Source: an uncultured Sulfurovum sp.
GTDB lineage: Bacteria > Campylobacterota > Campylobacteria > Campylobacterales > Sulfurovaceae
NCBI GenBank assembly: GCA_902727895.1
Contig: CACVAP010000074.1
Span: 21,698 to 85,697 of the forward strand
Direction of reading: 5' to 3'
DNA length: 64,000 bases
In this document: in pieces, positions 27,921 to 36,668 of the stretch
Layout of the letters: every line of letters starts with the position of its first letter
Numbering within the stretch: the stretch's first letter is position 1
Notes under the pieces: generated by a model
The model's input: the letters and a program-made list of their open reading frames with translations, nothing else
Told to the model about the DNA's origin: nothing
Databases searched by the model: none
Position numbers and translations under genes: made by a program

Positions 27921-29050
27921 TGCGTCAACATCAAAATTCAACTACTCCCTGTTTTATTAACTATTTAATTCTAGCACTATTTGGCACAATATTTTTTATT
28001 GGTATTTTATTAGGTTATTTAAATATTATCCCTCTAAAAGTCGATTTACACTCTGTTCTCATTATTGGAGGAATTTATTTTATTTATCTTTTCTTTATTA
28101 GGCATAATGCTAACTTTGTCGTTTGTAAAATGCGTAATGAATATGTAAACTTACAAAAAGATTTACAAGAGAATATTAAAGAAAACTCTTTAACCATTCT
28201 TAATGAAACCAAATCTACCATTAACATCAATGACTTCATTGCTGACTATTATAAAACATTTAGAAATGACAACTATGCATCAATAGCTTCATCACTATTC
28301 CCAATGTTAGGAATTTTGGGAACTTTTACAGCCATAGCCATTTCTATGCCAGATTTTTCTTCTGCCAATGAAGCTGCTCTAGATCATGAAATTTCACTTC
28401 TTTTATCTGGAATTGGTACTGCTTTTTATGCTTCAATATATGGTATATTCTTATCTATTGTTTGGTCTTTCTTTGAAAAAAGAGGTCTCTCAAAAGTAGA
28501 TAATGATTCCCACGAACTTCATGATGTTTACTCTAGCTACATTTGGTCTGATAGTGAATTAAGAAAACATGAACATATGCAACATGATATGCGTGACCAA
28601 AAGATGATTCAAGCTCTTAAAGAAACATTCAATTTAGAGTTTATTCAAGCATTAAATGAAAAACATTTAGAAAACTTTCAAACAATTATTGGTGAAACCA
28701 ATAAAAACTTTACAAGCATTACAAATCATATGCAAATGGTTTCTTCTGACTTAAAAGATACCATAGCTAAAATTGAAGCTTCAAAGTCTTCTTTAACAGC
28801 ACATGAGAAAATTGATAATAGTATTCATGAATTTACAAAGGTTAGCTCTTCTCTAAATACTACAATAAGTCAGCTAGATGAAACACTGGAAAAATCACTC
28901 AATTTAACTTTCAAGAAGATTGATAATGAAGTAGGAGAAATTGTAATAAAACTTGCTAACTTTGCACACAGTACAGCTGAGCAAAATAAGATTTTACAAC
29001 GTACGATTACTGATTACCACCATAGTATCTCACAACACATAGTGAAATAA
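27920..29050 (+). CDS. MotA/TolQ/ExbB-like proton-channel protein
   Basis: A 376-residue protein with four predicted membrane helices, at about 15-35, 43-62, 118-142 and 160-190. The second pair (FPMLGILGTFTAIAISM and LLSGIGTAFYASIYGIFLS) has the MotA/TolQ/ExbB signature of a proton-driven stator. A cytoplasmic tail of about 170 residues, probably coiled-coil, follows. It is followed 2 bases later by a MotB-like OmpA protein, so the pair should form an ion-driven motor unit. The position directly after mreC suggests an envelope-growth role. The architecture recalls ZorA of Zorya, but the tail is short and zorC/zorD are absent. Confidence 0.8.
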   Translation: MRQHQNSTTPCFINYLILALFGTIFFIGILLGYLNIIPLKVDLHSVLIIGGIYFIYLFFIRHNANFVVCKMRNEYVNLQKDLQENIKENSLTILNETKSTININDFIADYYKTFRNDNYASIASSLFPMLGILGTFTAIAISMPDFSSANEAALDHEISLLLSGIGTAFYASIYGIFLSIVWSFFEKRGLSKVDNDSHELHDVYSSYIWSDSELRKHEHMQHDMRDQKMIQALKETFNLEFIQALNEKHLENFQTIIGETNKNFTSITNHMQMVSSDLKDTIAKIEASKSSLTAHEKIDNSIHEFTKVSSSLNTTISQLDETLEKSLNLTFKKIDNEVGEIVIKLANFAHSTAEQNKILQRTITDYHHSISQHIVK

Positions 29051-29052
29051 TA

Positions 29053-30249
29053 ATGTTTAAAAAGAAATCAAGCTCAACGGAAACCAATTTTTGGATATCT
29101 TATGCAGACCTCATGGCAGGTCTGCTTTTTGTCTTTATTCTACTTATTGGTGCTATTGTCGTTAAATCAACTATTATTAGAAACCAACTGAGTGAACAGG
29201 AAAAAGCTTTAGCACTACAAGAAAGTACTTTGAACAATCAAGAAAATGTTATGTCTGAACAAGAGGATGCATTAGATGAACAGTCTGACTACCTTATCGA
29301 CCTTTCACAAAACATTGCCATAAAAAGTGACGAAATTACAAAACTTAGAAATCTTTTAGCCAAGCGTGAACAAAGTTTAGAAGAGAGTGATAGTAAACTA
29401 ACACTTACCTCCAATGCATTACAGCTCAAGAAGGATGAACTTTTAAATTTAAACCAGTTACTCTTAGCACAAAATACGAAAGTAGATAACTATTCAGAGC
29501 ATATTGTACTTTTACAAAATTTAACCCAAGAGCAAAACAACACAATTAACAATTCATCTCAAACATTAAATTCCTATAAAAACAAAGTACTCGTTCTATC
29601 AAATGAATTAACGCAAAGAGATGAGTCATTAAAATTAAATGAAGAAAAACTTTTAAAATTGCTTCAAGCACTTGAAAATAAAAGAACAAGTTATGATGGA
29701 TTACTAACTAAATTACAAAGCCAGAAAGCCAAAATTAAATCATTGACAGGTATTAAACTAAAAGTTATTGCTGAATTAAAAGCGACACTTGGAAACAAAA
29801 TAAACATTGATAAAGAAAGTGGTTCTCTACGTTTAGCATCTAATATTTTATTTGATAAAGGTTCAGCACAACTCAAAGAGGGTTCAAAAGGTGAACTTGA
29901 AGCAAACTTTATTGACTATATTTCAACACTTGTAGGAAACAAAAAAATTGCAAAGCACATTGACACAATCATAATTGAAGGTCATACAGACAGCGATGGG
30001 TCATACCTTTACAATCTTGACCTTTCTCAAAAACGTGCTTTTGCTGTTATGAACTACCTCTTAACCCTTGACTATATAAAACGAAACAATATTAAGTCAA
30101 AACTAGTAGCGAGTGGACGTTCTTATCTTGATGCTATCAAGATCAATGGAATAGAAAATAAAGATGCTTCTCGTAGGATTGAAGTAAAGTTTAGACTTAA
30201 AAATGAAGATGCTATGTATGAAATAGAAAGAGTTTTAGATGCAAATTAA
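29053..30249 (+). CDS. MotB-like OmpA-family stator protein
   Basis: A 398-residue partner of the MotA-like protein. The N-terminal segment NFWISYADLMAGLLF carries Asp19 at the usual proton-binding position of MotB, followed by one membrane helix. Residues about 55-235 form a long coiled-coil with repeated EQE/LNNQE patterns. The C-terminal OmpA/MotB peptidoglycan-binding domain has ILFDKGSAQL, IIEGHTDSDG and NLDLSQKRAFAV. The coiled-coil is much longer than in flagellar MotB and could span the periplasm. The 48-residue gene starts inside its last codons. Confidence 0.82.
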   Translation: MFKKKSSSTETNFWISYADLMAGLLFVFILLIGAIVVKSTIIRNQLSEQEKALALQESTLNNQENVMSEQEDALDEQSDYLIDLSQNIAIKSDEITKLRNLLAKREQSLEESDSKLTLTSNALQLKKDELLNLNQLLLAQNTKVDNYSEHIVLLQNLTQEQNNTINNSSQTLNSYKNKVLVLSNELTQRDESLKLNEEKLLKLLQALENKRTSYDGLLTKLQSQKAKIKSLTGIKLKVIAELKATLGNKINIDKESGSLRLASNILFDKGSAQLKEGSKGELEANFIDYISTLVGNKKIAKHIDTIIIEGHTDSDGSYLYNLDLSQKRAFAVMNYLLTLDYIKRNNIKSKLVASGRSYLDAIKINGIENKDASRRIEVKFRLKNEDAMYEIERVLDAN

Positions 30250-30385
30250 TTTCAAAGCTAAAAAACTTAAGGAAGCAAATAACTATGTTGATTTGCTTCG
30301 TCCTCCCAAAATAGCTAACATAAAAAGAGAAAAGAAGAAAACGAAACCACTCATAAAGAGAATTTTAAACTTCTTATTTAAATAG
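30239..30385 (+). CDS. 48-residue basic peptide coupled to the stator genes
   Basis: ATG 30239 overlaps the stop of the MotB-like gene by 11 bases and is preceded by GAAAGAG. The 48-residue product starts MQINFKAKKL and is very Lys-rich. It contains LLRPPKIANIK, a KREKKKTK stretch and an amphipathic C-terminal helix (PLIKRILNFLFK). No family was recognised. The coupling, ribosome-binding site and clean frame to TAG favour a real gene. Its last 12 bases overlap the 3' end of the convergent HIT gene. Confidence 0.5.
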   Translation: MQINFKAKKLKEANNYVDLLRPPKIANIKREKKKTKPLIKRILNFLFK

Positions 30386-30742
30386 TTTTAATTTAAGACT
30401 TTCTATAAAAGAATCAAAGCCCTTTAAAGTATAAGTGCATTCTCTCTGCTTTGTTCCCCACATAGGCTCTGGGAAATAAGAATCTTCCTCAAAACGTGCC
30501 ATAATATGCCAATGTACATGAGGTACATAATTCCCAAAACTAGCTATATTAATTTTTGTAGGATTAAAAGTTTCAAGCATTTCTTTTTCAATAATATCTA
30601 AAACCTTAAAAATTTCTAATTTCACTTCACTTGGTGTTTCAGAAAACTCTTTATAAGCTTTTTGTGTAAAAACTTTAAGCCAAGGAATCTCACTCTCTTC
30701 TACTTCAATCTTTATCAATTCATTCTCATACACTATACTCAT
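30374..30742 (-). CDS. HIT-family nucleotide-binding protein
   Basis: A 122-residue protein with the histidine triad HVHWHI (His75, 77, 79) close to the middle and NIASFGNYVPH before it. HIT proteins hydrolyse or transfer nucleotide monophosphates (AMP-lysine, Ap4A, GalT-like). This short branch with a Trp in the triad is common in Campylobacterota and of uncertain substrate. It is divergent from the following plus-strand gene. Confidence 0.85.
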   Translation of the reverse strand: MSIVYENELIKIEVEESEIPWLKVFTQKAYKEFSETPSEVKLEIFKVLDIIEKEMLETFNPTKINIASFGNYVPHVHWHIMARFEEDSYFPEPMWGTKQRECTYTLKGFDSFIESLKLKLFK

Positions 30743-30760
30743 TTAGCCTCTTTCATCAAA

Positions 30761-30783
30761 AACATTACAATTTGACATATTTT
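30761..30783 (+). promoter_or_regulatory. 23-base element, copy 1 (candidate regulator site)
   Basis: This 23-base stretch is identical to 61731-61753. It contains TTTGACATAT. A TATAAT box lies at 30807-30812, 29 bases after TTGACA, so the element would cover about -58 to -36 relative to transcription start. That is a typical activator-site position and not a normal -35/-10 spacing. Confidence 0.5.
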
Positions 30784-30843
30784 AAATACAAATTATTTTT
30801 AAAGGATATAATTATTTAACTTAATCCTAAAAGGTAAAATTCA

Positions 30844-31170
30844 ATGCAAGGTAAAATAATGGTAACTTACTCCCTCATATGTGACAATGACAATTATTTA
30901 GAAGTTTCAATGAAACAAATTTTAGAAAACGAAAAGATTGTTAAATTACTTAAAAGTGAATTTTTAAAAGGTGTTCGTAATCTTAATGTAGAAAGTTCAA
31001 TGGACGATGCTACAATCATTTTAAGTACAGAAAAAGAGCTTTATACTTTTGAAGCTGAGAAAAAAGATTTTGCTGACCTTCTTGAACTAGCAGAGGAAGA
31101 TGCTAAAGAGCGTAAGCTCTTTAAAAAAGGATGTGACGCAGTCAATATCATTGACTTTGTCACGCTATAA
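30844..31170 (+). CDS. Conserved-looking 108-residue protein of unknown function
   Basis: No family was recognised. The protein is acidic, soluble, probably alpha/beta (a YSLICD strand, an NVESSMDDATIIL strand pair, then helices) and ends in a hydrophobic NIIDFVTL. There are two possible starts, ATG 30844 and ATG 30859; each follows a near-identical AAGGTAAAAT ribosome-binding stretch, so the leader looks duplicated. It sits under the 23-base element shared with radA. It ends 1 base before the convergent bioA stop. Confidence 0.65.
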   Translation: MQGKIMVTYSLICDNDNYLEVSMKQILENEKIVKLLKSEFLKGVRNLNVESSMDDATIILSTEKELYTFEAEKKDFADLLELAEEDAKERKLFKKGCDAVNIIDFVTL

Positions 31171-31171
31171 C

Positions 31172-32476
31172 CTATAGTCCTCTAATTGCTTCATAAGCAG
31201 TATCTATCATCTTATCTATTTGATCGTAAGTAATAATATAAGGAGGCATAAAATAAACAATATGCCCCAAAGGACGTAAAAGGACACCATTATCTAAACC
31301 ATACTGATACACTTTTAAACCAATACGCTCTTCTGCTGTGTATCCTTTCAGCTCAACAGCTGCAATCATACCTGTTTGACGAATTTCTTTAACATTCGGA
31401 AGCTCTTTAAATTTTTGTAACTTTTCTAAAATATAAGCTGATTTTTTTCTATTGTCTCCAATAACATCAGATGCTTCAAAAAGTTCAATGGTAGCTAGAG
31501 CTGCTGAACATGCCAAAGGGTTACCTGTATATGAATGTGAATGTAAAAATGCTTTATACTCATTGTAATCACAATAAAAAGCATTATATACATCTAAGGT
31601 AGTCATGGTGATGGCTAAAGGCAAGTAACCTCCTGTTAATCCTTTCGAGATGGTCATAAAGTCTGGCGTTACACCAGCCTGCTCACAAGCAAACATTGTT
31701 CCTGTTCTTCCAAAACCTGTCATAATCTCATCTGCTATTAAATGTACCCCATATTTAGAACAAATATCTTTAGCCAAAGTTATGTAAAGAGGATGATACA
31801 TATGCATGTACCCTGCTCCCTGAACAAGAGGTTCAATAATAAGTGCAGAAATTTCACTTCCTCTTTCTTCTAAAATCTTCTCAAGCCCAACAGCTGCATC
31901 CTTAGCAGCATCCTCACTTTGATCTTTAGGTACTGGTGTCTGAATACATGAGATTAACAATGGAGCATACGTCTCTTTGTAAAGCTCCACATCACCAACA
32001 CTTAAAGCCCCAATCGTCTCACCATGATAAGAGTTTGACAACGAAAGAAATAATGGTCTATTTTCACCTTTGTTTCTATGGTAGTGAAAACTCATCTTCA
32101 ATGCCACTTCTACGGCACTTGAGCCATTATCAGCAAAAAATACTTTATCTAAGCCTTTAGGTGTTAGGTTGACAAGTTTTTCAGCTAGGTTGACAGCTGG
32201 CTTATGTGTAAACCCAGCTAATAAAACATGCTCTAATGTGTCAAGCTGTTCTTTAACTTTTGAAGATATATGCTCATTAACATGACCAAATATATTTACC
32301 CACCAAGAACTAATAGCATCAATATAACTATTGTCATTGAAGTCATATAAATAAACTCCTTTTCCTCTGTTTATGGGTATAAGAGGTAGACTCTCATGAT
32401 CTTTCATTTGCGTACATGGATGCCAAATGTTTTTCAAGTCTTCTGTTACTATCTGAGTATTATTATTCATAGTCAT
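31172..32476 (-). CDS. bioA: Adenosylmethionine--8-amino-7-oxononanoate aminotransferase
   Basis: A 434-residue PLP aminotransferase of biotin synthesis. IWHPCTQM at 17-24 is diagnostic of BioA. The active-site parts are SSWWVN, DNGSSAVEVALKM, LIADEIMTGFGRTG and the PLP Lys278 in TISKGLTGG. It is complete, and no other bio gene is adjacent. Biotin is needed by the OadA biotinyl domain encoded at 12966-14756. Confidence 0.95.
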   Translation of the reverse strand: MTMNNNTQIVTEDLKNIWHPCTQMKDHESLPLIPINRGKGVYLYDFNDNSYIDAISSWWVNIFGHVNEHISSKVKEQLDTLEHVLLAGFTHKPAVNLAEKLVNLTPKGLDKVFFADNGSSAVEVALKMSFHYHRNKGENRPLFLSLSNSYHGETIGALSVGDVELYKETYAPLLISCIQTPVPKDQSEDAAKDAAVGLEKILEERGSEISALIIEPLVQGAGYMHMYHPLYITLAKDICSKYGVHLIADEIMTGFGRTGTMFACEQAGVTPDFMTISKGLTGGYLPLAITMTTLDVYNAFYCDYNEYKAFLHSHSYTGNPLACSAALATIELFEASDVIGDNRKKSAYILEKLQKFKELPNVKEIRQTGMIAAVELKGYTAEERIGLKVYQYGLDNGVLLRPLGHIVYFMPPYIITYDQIDKMIDTAYEAIRGL

Positions 32477-32586
32477 TTGCCTTAATATAGATAAAGGGAA
32501 TATACCCTCTATAAAATAATGATTTCATTAATAATTAAACACAAGTAGACTAAAATTATGCAAATTTTAAATTAAGGCAATAAATT

Positions 32587-34038
32587 ATGATAAGTTGGAT
32601 GCAAAACAACAACAAATTTACAGTTATCGTTATGTGGGTAGCTGCACTTTCATTTATACTCGCAGGAGCAGTTGGTGGTGTAGGTGGATTACAATCTAAT
32701 TCGATAGGTAAAGTAGGTGAAGTAGAATTAAAGAAAGATAAGTTTCAAATGGAATACTCAAACCTCTACAATAGATACAATCAAATGATGCAAGGTAAGT
32801 TCGATGATGCACAAGCTAAACAAATGGGTTTACAGAATCAAGTAATCCAAAATATGGCTGCACAAGCAAAAATACTTAACTTGGCAAAAGAGTTTGGTAT
32901 TATTGTGACTGATGAAGAAACAGGTGCAAAACTTGCTTCCTATCCAGCCTTTCAAACTGATGGAAAGTTTGACCGTAAAGCCTATGATACCTATATCCAA
33001 AGCTCTCAACTAACCAATGAAACATTTGAAGACAACTTAAAAGAACAGTTAATTATAGAGAAAACATTTAACTTACTTAATACAGATGGTGTAGAGAACG
33101 AATATAAAGCTTTCCAACTTGCATTTGAAGTTGCAGATAAATTAAAATATACTTTATTAACTAAAGAAGATGTTAATGTAACAGTTACCGATGAAAAATT
33201 AAAACAATTTTGGGAACCAAGAAAAGATCAATTCAAAACAGCTAAACAATATACCTTGGATATTCAATGGACTGAAACTAAAGACACAGAAGTTACAGAC
33301 GAAGAAGTCAAAGCATATTATGATGAAAACAGATTTAATTATACAGACAAAGATGGGAAAATTTCAGAATTTAAAGATGTTAAAGAATGGGTAAAAGACG
33401 CTACAAAAATTGCTAAGAGTAAAAAGTCTGCTTTAAAACGTTATGTAGAATTTAAAAAAGGTGAACTAAAATCAGATGAAACCATTACATTAGATATTAA
33501 TGATCCAAAATTATCAAAAGAGTTATGGGATACGATTGAGACTAAAGAAGTAAATGACCTTCTTAAACCAAAAGTAATAGAAAATCGTTATGCTTCAGTA
33601 AAAATTGTTAACATTGTTAATCCAATAACCCAAGAATTTTCTGAAATTAAAGAAAAAATGACTCCACTCTATCAAGAAGAAGCTGAGAAAGAAGCCTTAT
33701 CTCTACTTGCTGAAGAAAAATTGACAAATATTGACAAATTAGACTTAAATGTGTCAAGTTTTATCACATTAGATAACGCTGAAACACAGAAACTGGGTAT
33801 TAATCAACAAGAAACAGCAAACTTTATATCCAAACTCTTTACTTCTGACTTAGAAAAAGGTATCATACCTATAGGAAGTAAAGTAATGGTTTACAAGATT
33901 ATAGAGCAAAAATTGATTTCTCTTGAAAGTAATGAGACAAATATTATGCATGAAAATGCTAATAAAGTTAAGAATCAAAGCTTTCAAACAAGTTTAATGA
34001 AAGCTTTAGAGAAAAAGTACCCTACCACACTTTATTAG
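32587..34038 (+). CDS. PpiD/SurA-N-like periplasmic chaperone anchored in the membrane
   Basis: A 483-residue protein. Cytoplasmic start MISWMQNNNKF and a membrane helix at about 13-34 are as in PpiD. A SurA-type N-terminal chaperone region follows (about 40-190), with VGEVELKKDKFQMEY and YPAFQTDGKFDRKAY. The middle part lacks a recognisable parvulin active-site signature. It is shorter than PpiD of enteric bacteria, so it may chaperone without isomerase activity. It lies immediately upstream of ftsA, separated by a 12-bp palindrome. Confidence 0.8.
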   Translation: MISWMQNNNKFTVIVMWVAALSFILAGAVGGVGGLQSNSIGKVGEVELKKDKFQMEYSNLYNRYNQMMQGKFDDAQAKQMGLQNQVIQNMAAQAKILNLAKEFGIIVTDEETGAKLASYPAFQTDGKFDRKAYDTYIQSSQLTNETFEDNLKEQLIIEKTFNLLNTDGVENEYKAFQLAFEVADKLKYTLLTKEDVNVTVTDEKLKQFWEPRKDQFKTAKQYTLDIQWTETKDTEVTDEEVKAYYDENRFNYTDKDGKISEFKDVKEWVKDATKIAKSKKSALKRYVEFKKGELKSDETITLDINDPKLSKELWDTIETKEVNDLLKPKVIENRYASVKIVNIVNPITQEFSEIKEKMTPLYQEEAEKEALSLLAEEKLTNIDKLDLNVSSFITLDNAETQKLGINQQETANFISKLFTSDLEKGIIPIGSKVMVYKIIEQKLISLESNETNIMHENANKVKNQSFQTSLMKALEKKYPTTLY

Positions 34039-34063
34039 TCAAGTATACAACTGTATACTTGAC
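34038..34063. promoter_or_regulatory. 12-bp perfect palindrome upstream of ftsA
   Basis: GTCAAGTATACA (34038-34049) and TGTATACTTGAC (34052-34063) are perfect reverse complements, separated by only AC. The left arm starts on the last base of the preceding stop codon. No T-run follows, so a simple terminator is unlikely. TTGACA follows at 34070-34075, upstream of the ftsA GTG start. An operator or a small RNA structure is possible. Confidence 0.5.
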
Positions 34064-34095
34064 AAAAGATTGACAGATATACTAAGGATTAGAGA

Positions 34096-35481
34096 GTGAA
34101 TAAACCAATTTTAGCTATAGACATCGGCTCAACTAAAATATGTGCAATAATTGGTGAGATTAAAGATGGTCAAATGGAAATTGCTGGTCACGGTATTAGT
34201 AAATCTCAAGGAATTAAAAAAGGTGCTATTTCTAATATTGAATTAGCATCTCAATCAATCAAGCATGCTGTTGATGATGCAAAACGTGTTGCTGGTATTA
34301 ATCCTACCACTGCTACTATCTCTATCTCTGGAGCTTATGTTAAAAGCCTTAAGTCTTCAGGTGTGGTTAATATACCAAATCAAGAGATATCAATTAATGA
34401 AATAAATCGTGTTATGCAAACAGCCCTTTATAATGCAAACATTCCAAATGAATTTGAAATTTTACATGTATTACCCTATAAGTTTAAAATAGATGAACAA
34501 GACTTCATTGAAGATCCTAATGGAATGAATGCGAGTAGAATGGAAGTTGATACCCATATTATCATGACAGGAAAATCTAATCTTGGAAATTTAAAAAAAG
34601 CAGTTCATGCTGCTGGTATTGAAATTTCAAAAGTAGTCTTGTCTGGTTATGCTTCTTCACTTGCTGTTCTATCTGAGAATGATAGAGAAAGAGGTGTTGC
34701 TGTTATTGACCTAGGTGGACAAACTTCCAACTTAGTTGTACATGCTGGTAATGCTATTCAATATAATGATTTTTTATCTGTGGGTTCAAACCACATAACA
34801 AATGACTTATCGATAGCACTGCATACACCTTTAGATGTAGCAGAAGAACTTAAAATAAGTAAGGGTAGCCTACTTCAAACAGCAGGTGGTGAAGTTAGAC
34901 TTTCAATTATAGGTGATGAAGAAAACCTAAACTTAGTCTCTTTAGATATTGTCCATAATATTATTTATAGTCGTATGGAAGAAACACTTGTTATTTTGGC
35001 TGATCAATTAGCTAAAAGTGGATTAAAAGAACAATTAGGTGCTGGAATAATTTTAACTGGTGGAATGACACTTATTGAAGGTACAAGAGAACTTGCACAA
35101 GCACTCATACCAAATATTCCTATAAGAGTTGGACAACCAACTAATATTACTAATATTTCAGAAGATTTAAATTCTCCTGAATTTTCAACAGTGATTGGAC
35201 TTTTACAATATGAGTCTGGTAAACATACGGAATACGAACTAGAAGGTAGTAAAACCATGCTTCATTCTAAAGAATATAAACATAAAGACTCATTACAAGA
35301 TATAGCTAATCTTCAAAATATGGATGGCGTACAAAAACCAAAAATTTCAGTCTCAACCCCTTCTTTCAAGGATGAGAAAGAAAGTGATATAGACTTATTT
35401 AAAGACTTAAGTCAAGAACCTAAAAAAAACCAGAATAATCCAATAGATAACTTTATGGACTGGGCAAAAAAAATCTTTTAA
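34096..35481 (+). CDS. ftsA: Cell division protein FtsA
   Basis: A 461-residue actin-like membrane tether of FtsZ. It starts LAIDIGSTKICAIIGE (phosphate 1) and has AVIDLGGQTSNL (phosphate 2) and GIILTGGMTLIEG (adenosine). The C-terminal amphipathic helix DNFMDWAKKIF provides the membrane anchor. The start is GTG 34096. It lies 13 bases before ftsZ. A linker of about 70 residues before the anchor makes it longer than the enteric protein. Confidence 0.95.
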   Translation: MNKPILAIDIGSTKICAIIGEIKDGQMEIAGHGISKSQGIKKGAISNIELASQSIKHAVDDAKRVAGINPTTATISISGAYVKSLKSSGVVNIPNQEISINEINRVMQTALYNANIPNEFEILHVLPYKFKIDEQDFIEDPNGMNASRMEVDTHIIMTGKSNLGNLKKAVHAAGIEISKVVLSGYASSLAVLSENDRERGVAVIDLGGQTSNLVVHAGNAIQYNDFLSVGSNHITNDLSIALHTPLDVAEELKISKGSLLQTAGGEVRLSIIGDEENLNLVSLDIVHNIIYSRMEETLVILADQLAKSGLKEQLGAGIILTGGMTLIEGTRELAQALIPNIPIRVGQPTNITNISEDLNSPEFSTVIGLLQYESGKHTEYELEGSKTMLHSKEYKHKDSLQDIANLQNMDGVQKPKISVSTPSFKDEKESDIDLFKDLSQEPKKNQNNPIDNFMDWAKKIF

Positions 35482-35494
35482 AGAGGAGGATAAT

Positions 35495-36661
35495 ATGGAA
35501 GAGTTTAACATAACAGAATCAACAGCTGGCGTACACGGAGCAAAGATTAAAGCAATCGGTGTTGGTGGTGGTGGTGGAAACATGATTAACCACATGATTC
35601 GAGAAGGAATTGAAGGTATTGACCTTATAGTAGCTAATACAGATGCTCAGGCACTGGCTGCTTCCATTGCACCTTATAAAATGCAACTTGGTATCAATTC
35701 AACTAAGGGTCTTGGTGCTGGTATGAAACCAGAAATCGGAGCTGAAGCTGCACATGAAAGCTTTGACAGTATTAAAACAATGCTAGATGGTGCTGACTTG
35801 GTATTTATTTCTGCTGGTTTAGGTGGTGGTACAGGTACAGGTGCTGCACCTGTTATTGCACAAGCTGCTAAAGAAATTGGTGCATTAACGGTTTCAATAG
35901 TTACCAGCCCTTTTAAATTTGAAGGTAGAAAAAGACAAAAACTAGCAAAAGCTGGTCTTGAAGAACTGAAAAAAGAATCTGACTCTATTATTGTTGTTCC
36001 AAATGAAAGACTACTTTCTATTGTAGAAAAAAATCTTGGAATGAGAGACAGCTTTAGATTGGTTGACAATGTTCTTTCTCAAGCTGTTGGTGGAATTTCT
36101 AACGTAATTCTTTCTCATGGAGCAAATGATATTAACCTTGACTTTGCTGATGTTAAAACAGTTATGAGCCATAGAGGTTTAGCACTTATGGGTGTTGGTG
36201 AGAGCCAAGGTAATTCAGCTGCATATGATGCTGCTAAAACTGCTATTGAGTCTCCACTACTTGATAACCTATCTATAGATGGTGCAATGGGTATTTTAGT
36301 TCATTTCCATATTCACCCTGACTATCCATTAGCTGAGATTTCAGAAGCAATGGATATTGTAGAAGAAAATGCTGATGAAGATGCTAATATTATTTTTGGT
36401 ACAACTACTTCAGAAAGCATTCCTATTGATGAAGTTAAGTTAACCATTATTGCAACAGGTTTTGAAGATCCAACAGACTTCGAACTGCCTAATAATAAAC
36501 CAGAAGAAACAACCATCAATAATAATATGGCGACACTTAGACAACCAGCACAAGCTTCTGTATTGAACAATATGAGTTCACAAAAAGTTGTGGGTGGGTA
36601 TAACTCTTCTAATGAAGACTATTTAGATACACCAACTTTTTTACGTAAACAAATGGACTAA
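35495..36661 (+). CDS. ftsZ: Cell division GTPase FtsZ
   Basis: A 388-residue tubulin homologue. GVGGGGGNM, the GTP-binding loop GLGGGTGTGAAP and the T7-like NDINLDFADVKTVM are all present. The C-terminal part has a short disordered linker and ends DYLDTPTFLRKQMD, the conserved peptide that binds FtsA. AGAGGAGG precedes the ATG, one of the best ribosome-binding sites in the window, consistent with high expression. Confidence 0.97.
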   Translation: MEEFNITESTAGVHGAKIKAIGVGGGGGNMINHMIREGIEGIDLIVANTDAQALAASIAPYKMQLGINSTKGLGAGMKPEIGAEAAHESFDSIKTMLDGADLVFISAGLGGGTGTGAAPVIAQAAKEIGALTVSIVTSPFKFEGRKRQKLAKAGLEELKKESDSIIVVPNERLLSIVEKNLGMRDSFRLVDNVLSQAVGGISNVILSHGANDINLDFADVKTVMSHRGLALMGVGESQGNSAAYDAAKTAIESPLLDNLSIDGAMGILVHFHIHPDYPLAEISEAMDIVEENADEDANIIFGTTTSESIPIDEVKLTIIATGFEDPTDFELPNNKPEETTINNNMATLRQPAQASVLNNMSSQKVVGGYNSSNEDYLDTPTFLRKQMD

Positions 36662-36668
36662 AATAAGA

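Noticed and set aside
27920..30249. MotA/MotB-like pair as a Zorya (ZorAB) defence system
   Set aside because: The tail of the MotA-like protein is far shorter than in ZorA, no zorC, zorD or zorE gene follows, and the pair is coupled to mreBC, so a housekeeping envelope role is more likely.
35674..36069. 131-residue minus-strand ORF opposite ftsZ
   Set aside because: It mirrors the conserved FtsZ GTP-binding region, with Pro/Ser-rich composition typical of a shadow frame.
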